Shown here piece after piece: positions 6,869 through 10,815 of a DNA stretch of 10,815 nt. The position numbers and the translations under genes are program-made. How positions within the stretch are numbered: position 1 is the stretch's first letter; each line of letters starts with the position of its first letter. The DNA is from Alphaproteobacteria bacterium (lineage in GTDB: Bacteria > Pseudomonadota > Alphaproteobacteria > Sphingomonadales > Sphingomonadaceae): the NCBI GenBank assembly GCA_028869975.1, contig JAGWQR010000356.1, positions 1-10,815 on the forward strand, written 5' to 3'. Below the pieces are notes generated by a model. The model was not told the DNA's origin, made no database searches, and saw nothing but the letters and a program-made list of their open reading frames with translations.

Positions 6869-8715
6869 TGTTTCGCCGCCGCAATATAGCGCTCAACCAC
6901 CCGCGCGAGGATAGTGAGTGGCACGCCGCCGGTCTGCACCACGACATCATCGAACGCCGCCAGATCAAATTTGCTGCCCAGCGCGGCCTGCGCCTGTTTG
7001 CGGAGCCGGATGATCTCGTTATGCCCGGTTTTATAGGCGCACGCCTGCCCTGGCCAGGCGCAATAACGATCGGTTTCGCTGGTCATCGCCGCTTTGGGCC
7101 GCCCGGTCTGCTCGGTCAGGAAGGCGATCGACTGTTCCCGACTCCAGCCCATTGCATGAATGCCGGTATCGACGACAAGGCGACAGGCGCGGAACTGCTG
7201 CGCCTGCAAATAGCCAATGCGCCCGAACGGATCATGCTCATAATAGCCGCCCTCATTGGCGATCTGCTCGGCATAAAGCGCCCAGCCCTCGACAAAGGCA
7301 TTGAACTGCATGAGCGACGACATCAGCGGAATTTCGGCATGATGCTCTGCCAGATACGCGCCCTGCCAGGCATGGCCGGGCAGACCTTCGTGCGACGTCA
7401 GCGTCGGGAGCTGGTATTTGGGCCAGACATCCGTGGATTTGAGGTTGATATAGTAAATGGCGGGGCGCGAGCCATCAAGCGACGCGAAATTCATGTAGCC
7501 GAGTGGCGCGCCATCCTGAATATCGGGCGGCACGCGCTTGATTGTCAGGTCGGCCTTCAGTGGCATGTGCGAAATGCGCGGGAGCAGCGTGCGCAGAAAG
7601 GCGATGCGCTCATTAAGATAGGCAAGAATGTCGGCCCTGCCCGCATCGGTATCGGGATACATCTGCGACGGATCCTTGTTGAGCGCAATCAGCCGCGCGC
7701 CGACACTGCCTTTGGTCATGCCTTGTGCTTTGAGCAGCACGTCCATCTGGCCCAGTAATTCGCGGTTCTGCGCGAGGCCGATGGCATGAACCTCCGCCGG
7801 GGTCTGTCGTGTGGTCGTGCCCATGCCGAGCGCCCAATGATAATAGGCCTCGCCATTTTTCAACCGCTTGCCGACCCCGGCTACATCGGATGAATGCGCT
7901 GTGGCTTTCGCGAATGCCACAATCTGTGCATCGAGCGCAGGATAGACTTCCGATTCGATCAATTTGGTTGCGCGCGCCGCCCAATCGCCTTCAATCCCTT
8001 TGGCTTTGGCGCGACCGGCGAGCGACGTCACCAACCCCTGTTCCGCCGCCGCTATCGCGCGATAACCCCTGAGCTGCCCGAGCGCATTGCTGGCAATGAA
8101 CGAGGGCGCCAGCACACCGTGCGCCGCATCATGCTTGAGCCGGTCGGTTTCCTGCCGGATCAGGCCTGCAAAAGCGTGCACGCGCGCCAGATAGGCTTCG
8201 GCATCCTCGCGCGTATTGACCGGGTGCTGCGAATTGAGGAATTCCGGAACATTGAGTACCGCACATTCCTGATGATTGATGACATAAGGGTTTGCGCCAC
8301 CATCAAAGCCGCTGCGCGCACTGTCCAGCCCGAATTGTGCGCCAGCGAGTCCGCGTTCGATCGCGAACATCACCGTATCATATTGTACCTGCTCCTGGGG
8401 CGAAAGATGCGCGCGGCCTTGGCGGATCAACCGAGTCTTCATGGAGCGGGCAAGCTGCTCCCATGCTTCATAATAAGCCGGCGTTTCATCTGAGAGCTTA
8501 CTACGCAATCCTGCATTTTTGCCGGTATCGACGCCCAGACTGGTAGCCTGATCGGGCCAGAGCTGGAGTGCATCGTCGGCGAGTTGCGCGAGCAGTTCTC
8601 CAAAATCATGTTGCGCGCTTGCCTGAATGGCGGTGGGGAGGGCGCTCAGCGCTGCGGCGGACCCGGCAGAACCCAGCAGGGCGCGGCGGGTGAGGGGGAG
8701 GCTAGTTTCGATCAT
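6862..8715 (-). CDS. DUF885 family protein, Tat-exported metallopeptidase-like
   Basis: Exported protein of 617 residues, a normal length for the DUF885 family. The N-terminus has a twin-arginine signal: R10 R11 in LTRRALLG, a hydrophobic stretch to about residue 28, and likely cleavage after an Ala-rich site near residue 34 (IQASA). The product should therefore be folded in the cytoplasm and exported to the periplasm. The mature part has the family's metal-site motif HEGLPGH (442-448, an HExxH-like zinc site), then EGWALYAE (476-483) supplying a further acidic residue. The distal family motif RYCAWPGQACAYKTG lies at 550-564. The family is thought to be distantly related to zinc peptidases; the substrate is unknown, and only peptidase-like activity is inferred. 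It is on the same strand as ychF, 58 bases downstream, in a short AT-richer gap that may hold its own promoter though none is clear. Confidence 0.92.
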   Translation of the reverse strand: MIETSLPLTRRALLGSAGSAAALSALPTAIQASAQHDFGELLAQLADDALQLWPDQATSLGVDTGKNAGLRSKLSDETPAYYEAWEQLARSMKTRLIRQGRAHLSPQEQVQYDTVMFAIERGLAGAQFGLDSARSGFDGGANPYVINHQECAVLNVPEFLNSQHPVNTREDAEAYLARVHAFAGLIRQETDRLKHDAAHGVLAPSFIASNALGQLRGYRAIAAAEQGLVTSLAGRAKAKGIEGDWAARATKLIESEVYPALDAQIVAFAKATAHSSDVAGVGKRLKNGEAYYHWALGMGTTTRQTPAEVHAIGLAQNRELLGQMDVLLKAQGMTKGSVGARLIALNKDPSQMYPDTDAGRADILAYLNERIAFLRTLLPRISHMPLKADLTIKRVPPDIQDGAPLGYMNFASLDGSRPAIYYINLKSTDVWPKYQLPTLTSHEGLPGHAWQGAYLAEHHAEIPLMSSLMQFNAFVEGWALYAEQIANEGGYYEHDPFGRIGYLQAQQFRACRLVVDTGIHAMGWSREQSIAFLTEQTGRPKAAMTSETDRYCAWPGQACAYKTGHNEIIRLRKQAQAALGSKFDLAAFDDVVVQTGGVPLTILARVVERYIAAAKHG

Positions 8716-8773
8716 GGCGCGAGGTTAGCGTCAAAATCGGCGCACGCAAGATTATTTTACGCGCTCAAAATTT

Positions 8774-9874
8774 TTACACATTGAAGCGAAACAACAACAC
8801 ATCGCCATCGGTCACGACATACTCTTTGCCCTCGGCACGCAGCTTGCCGGCATCTCGTGCTCCGGATTCGCCTTTATGAGCCACATAATCCTCATAGGCA
8901 ATCGTTTCGGCGCGGATGAACCCGCGTTCGAAATCGGTATGGATGACACCCGCCGCTTCGGGCGCTTTCGCGCCTTTATGCACTGTCCAGGCGCGGCATT
9001 CCTTCGGCCCGGCGGTGAAAAAGGTGATGAAATCGAGCAGCGCATAGCCCGCACGGATGATCCGCGCGAGCCCGGTTTCCGCCAAGCCCAGATCAGCAAG
9101 AAACCCGCTGCGCTCGTTCGGTTCCAGCGCCACAATCTCCGCCTCGATCGCCGCCGAAATCACCACCGCCTGCGCGCCTTCTGCCGCAGCCTTCTCGAAC
9201 ACACGCGCGGAATGCGCGTTGCCGTTCGCCGCTGCGCCTTCCTCGACATTGCAGACATAGAGAACCGGCTTGGCGGTGAGCAACTGCGCCTGCATCAAAT
9301 GGCGGGCCTCATCGGCGTCGGCCGGTTCGGTCAGGCGCGCGGGGCTCCCCTCCTGAAGCAGCGCCAATGCCTTGCCGAGCACTGCCGCCGCCGCTTTCGC
9401 CTCCTTGTCGCCCTGAGCGGCCTTTTTCGCCAAATTGGGCACACGTTTTTCGAGCGATTCGAGATCGGCCAGCATCAATTCGGTCTCGACCGTTTCGGCA
9501 TCCGAAATCGGATCGACCCGGCCTTCGACATGGGTGATGTCGCCATCCTCAAAGCAGCGCAGCACATGGACGATCGCGTCCACCTCGCGGATATTGGCGA
9601 GAAACTGGTTGCCCAGCCCCTCACCCTTCGACGCGCCGCGCACGAGGCCCGCAATATCGACAAAGCCAAGCTGGGTCTCGATGATCTTGGCCGAACCGGC
9701 AATCGCCGCAATCGCATCCATGCGCGGATCGGGCACCGCGACGGTGCCAACATTGGGCTCAATCGTGCAGAATGGATAATTTGCTGCCTGCGCCGCTGCC
9801 GTCTCCGTGAGTGCATTGAACAGGGTGGACTTGCCGACATTGGGCAGCCCGACGATACCGAGTTTGAAACCCAT
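8774..9874 (-). CDS. ychF: Redox-regulated ATPase YchF (Obg-family)
   Basis: P-loop NTPase of the Obg/TRAFAC class, 366 residues (E. coli 363), which associates with ribosomes and takes part in stress and translation control. Visible motifs are G1 GLPNVGKST (9-17), the switch I region with NYPFCTIEPNVG, the switch II region DIAGLVRGASKGEGLG, and NVEE in YVCNVEEG. The last fits the NxxE motif that replaces NKxD and goes with ATP rather than GTP preference. The C-terminal TGS domain includes FFTAGPKECRAWTV and ends DVLLFRFNV. The ATG at 9874 was chosen over a longer frame to 9913 because MGFKLGIVG is the conserved N-terminus. No Shine-Dalgarno sits directly before it. Instead the TAA of the small upstream gene overlaps this ATG as TAATG, so translation may depend on reinitiation. 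In related genomes ychF usually follows pth directly. Confidence 0.97.
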   Translation of the reverse strand: MGFKLGIVGLPNVGKSTLFNALTETAAAQAANYPFCTIEPNVGTVAVPDPRMDAIAAIAGSAKIIETQLGFVDIAGLVRGASKGEGLGNQFLANIREVDAIVHVLRCFEDGDITHVEGRVDPISDAETVETELMLADLESLEKRVPNLAKKAAQGDKEAKAAAAVLGKALALLQEGSPARLTEPADADEARHLMQAQLLTAKPVLYVCNVEEGAAANGNAHSARVFEKAAAEGAQAVVISAAIEAEIVALEPNERSGFLADLGLAETGLARIIRAGYALLDFITFFTAGPKECRAWTVHKGAKAPEAAGVIHTDFERGFIRAETIAYEDYVAHKGESGARDAGKLRAEGKEYVVTDGDVLLFRFNV

Positions 9875-10200
9875 TATGTGTAACGCCCATGACGATATGG
9901 TCGCCGTGGCCAAGAGAGTGGTAACTTTTGTCTGACCCCGGGTGCCAGCAACGCATCGCCAAAATCATAGCTAATAGATGGACTTGTTATCTCTTGAATG
10001 CCGAGCGTGTTCAATGTTTCTCTAACTCCAATTTTGAAGCCCTCTTCGGCCCACCAACGCGAGATTTCAGCAAAGCGATAATACATTTTGACTCTCAGAA
10101 CGGAATCGATCTCTACACCATCGTCATTCATATAATCGATTAGCTCGGAAATTGTCTTATTGAGCGACTTTGACGAGCCCTCAGCATTATTGTCGTCCAT
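9874..10200 (-). CDS. Unrecognised small protein in an AT-rich islet
   Basis: A 108-residue frame that I do not recognise. The ATG at 10200 was chosen because AGGA at 10209-10212 lies eight bases before it; an upstream ATG at 10215 would add five residues. The protein is acidic and polar at the start, then has an amphipathic helical part (SKSLNKTISELIDYMN, then VKMYYRFAEISRWWAEEGFKIG) with an aromatic WW pair. The last 25 residues are basic and proline-rich (LSWPRRPYRHGRYT) and are coded by a stretch of higher GC, so the tail may be a read-through of native flanking sequence. No signal peptide, membrane segment or catalytic motif is visible. The region 9961-10200 has about 42% G+C by count, far below its neighbours, suggesting horizontal gain. 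It sits between pth and ychF, and its TAA overlaps the ychF ATG by one base. It could be a real gene or the remnant of one. Confidence 0.6.
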   Translation of the reverse strand: MDDNNAEGSSKSLNKTISELIDYMNDDGVEIDSVLRVKMYYRFAEISRWWAEEGFKIGVRETLNTLGIQEITSPSISYDFGDALLAPGVRQKLPLSWPRRPYRHGRYT

Positions 10201-10208
10201 ATGTAATT

Positions 10209-10212
10209 TCCT
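10209..10212 (-). promoter_or_regulatory. Ribosome-binding site of the small unrecognised gene
   Basis: AGGA on the minus strand, eight bases before the ATG at 10200. It favours this start over the ATG at 10215, whose nearest purine run (AAGG) is about eleven bases away. The motif itself lies in the codons after that earlier ATG. Confidence 0.5.
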
Positions 10213-10265
10213 CATAAAGCTACAACCTTAATCCGCCATCCGCCCCGCGACATCGCTCATAAAGC
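10211..10265. repeat. 10-bp direct repeat CTCATAAAGC at the islet edge
   Basis: CTCATAAAGC occurs at 10211-10220 and again at 10256-10265, 45 bases apart in the same orientation. The right copy is inside the 3' end of pth, the left copy at the start of the small gene. It may mark a small duplication at the edge of the AT-rich insertion, or be chance. Confidence 0.3.
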
Positions 10266-10809
10266 GCGCGTCATTGCCATCGGCGAGCCAGCCAGCCTCT
10301 GCCGCCAGCGCGCCGAGCAGGTCGGAGAGCGGTTCCATATCGGCTTTTGCGTAATTCCCCAGCACATAATCATGTACCGCGTCTTTATGCCCCGGATGGC
10401 CGATGCCGATCCGCACACGGCGGAAATCAGCGCCGATATGCTGGATGAGCGATTTGATGCCATTATGCCCTGCCGATCCGCCGCCGGTTTTCACCCGCAC
10501 CTCAAAGGGGAGCAGATCAAGCTCGTCGTGCCACACCGTCACATCGGCGGGTTCGAGTTTGTAGAAATCCATTGCCGCGCGCACGCTCTCGCCTGACAGA
10601 TTCATATAGGTTGCGGGCTTGAGCAGCAGAATCTTATGCGTCCCAATCCGCCCTTCCTGCGTCCAGCCTTTGAAACGCTGCCTGGGCGCATCAAAGCCAT
10701 GCACCTCGGCGATGGTATCGAGCGCCATGAAGCCGACATTGTGCCGGTTGAGCGCATATTGCGCGCCCGGATTGGAAGCCGAACCACTCCCCCAGCCGCC
10801 CGAAGCCAC
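10228..10809 (-). CDS. pth: Peptidyl-tRNA hydrolase, unusual N-terminus
   Basis: Cytoplasmic hydrolase that releases tRNA from peptidyl-tRNAs dropped by the ribosome. Catalytic and substrate residues are kept: N13 in SNPG, H23 in RHNVGF (E. coli H20), N70 in TYMNLSG (N68), D95 in WHDELD (D93) and N116 in GGSAGHNGIKS (N114). With a GTG at 10809 the product is 193 residues, close to the 194 of E. coli. That GTG is the only possible start, because a TGA lies two codons upstream in frame (10813-10815). The first twelve residues read VASGGWGSGSAS instead of a normal beta strand ending GLG before NPG, which hints at a frame change near 10774-10790 or an altered start. It is the first visible gene of the minus-strand series; in relatives rplY (bL25) often precedes it. 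A TAA stop lies 27 bases before the small unrecognised gene. Confidence 0.88.
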   Translation of the reverse strand: MASGGWGSGSASNPGAQYALNRHNVGFMALDTIAEVHGFDAPRQRFKGWTQEGRIGTHKILLLKPATYMNLSGESVRAAMDFYKLEPADVTVWHDELDLLPFEVRVKTGGGSAGHNGIKSLIQHIGADFRRVRIGIGHPGHKDAVHDYVLGNYAKADMEPLSDLLGALAAEAGWLADGNDARFMSDVAGRMAD

Positions 10810-10815
10810 AAATCA

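Noticed and set aside
6868..7758. Plus-strand open frame of 296 codons
   Set aside because: It is antisense to the DUF885 gene, which has clear motifs, and the translation is low-complexity and rich in Arg, as expected of a shadow frame.
8716..8773. Possible terminator or promoter in the AT-rich gap between ychF and the DUF885 gene
   Set aside because: AT tracts such as TAAAAT are present, but no stem with a U-run and no -35 at acceptable spacing could be found.
8876..9883. Plus-strand open frame of 335 codons
   Set aside because: It is antisense to ychF, whose motifs are unambiguous; no ribosome site or family motif supports it.
9875..9913. Longer ychF from an upstream start at 9913
   Set aside because: The conserved YchF N-terminus begins at the ATG at 9874; the extra 13 residues are coded by the tail of the small upstream gene.
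9922..9950. Sequence GGGGTCAGACAAAAGTTACCAC (minus strand) suspected of being a transposon-associated flank
   Set aside because: It faintly resembles sequences near Y1-type transposases in memory, but there is no second copy, inverted partner or transposase in the window.

Overview
The window looks like chromosomal core sequence from an alphaproteobacterium, most likely a sphingomonad. The reasons are its GC-rich coding bias, the protein sequences of the glutathione synthetase, RsmI, adrenodoxin-type ferredoxin and YchF, and the pth to ychF order. The assignment is from memory of protein families and was not searched. Almost every base is coding. No gap without a gene exceeds about 65 bases, and there is no tRNA, rRNA, CRISPR array or recognisable insertion sequence.

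Left part (1-2835). The minus strand carries gshB (glutathione synthetase, running off the left edge), then yraN and rsmI, which are coupled by an ATGA overlap. A plus-strand LysE-type exporter gene sits between gshB and yraN. Centre (2834-6074). A short lipoprotein of the LpoA / penicillin-binding-protein-activator family starts head to head with rsmI, so that the two ATGs can share a CATG. It is followed on the plus strand by an MDR-type NADP-dependent oxidoreductase. An AlkA-type DNA glycosylase lies convergent to the oxidoreductase and divergent from a [2Fe-2S] ferredoxin.

Right part (6071-10815). A minus-strand series runs pth, a small unrecognised gene, ychF, a Tat-exported DUF885 metallopeptidase-like protein and rlmB. 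It mixes translation housekeeping (peptidyl-tRNA hydrolase, the YchF ATPase, 23S rRNA methylation) with one secreted hydrolase. The left cluster likewise combines 16S rRNA methylation (RsmI) with cell-wall synthesis control (Lpo-like), an arrangement resembling the E. coli rsmI / lpoA / yraN neighbourhood.

The only clearly foreign-looking stretch is about 9960-10215. It has about 42% G+C (counted over 9961-10200), against about 70% in a 60-base sample of the adjoining pth, and holds the small unrecognised gene whose stop overlaps the ychF start. Other points worth a look are the unusual N-terminus of pth, the shared rsmI/lpo start region, a tiny reading frame coupled to the LysE gene, and the very tight convergent gene ends. 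I see no convincing new defence or mobile system here.
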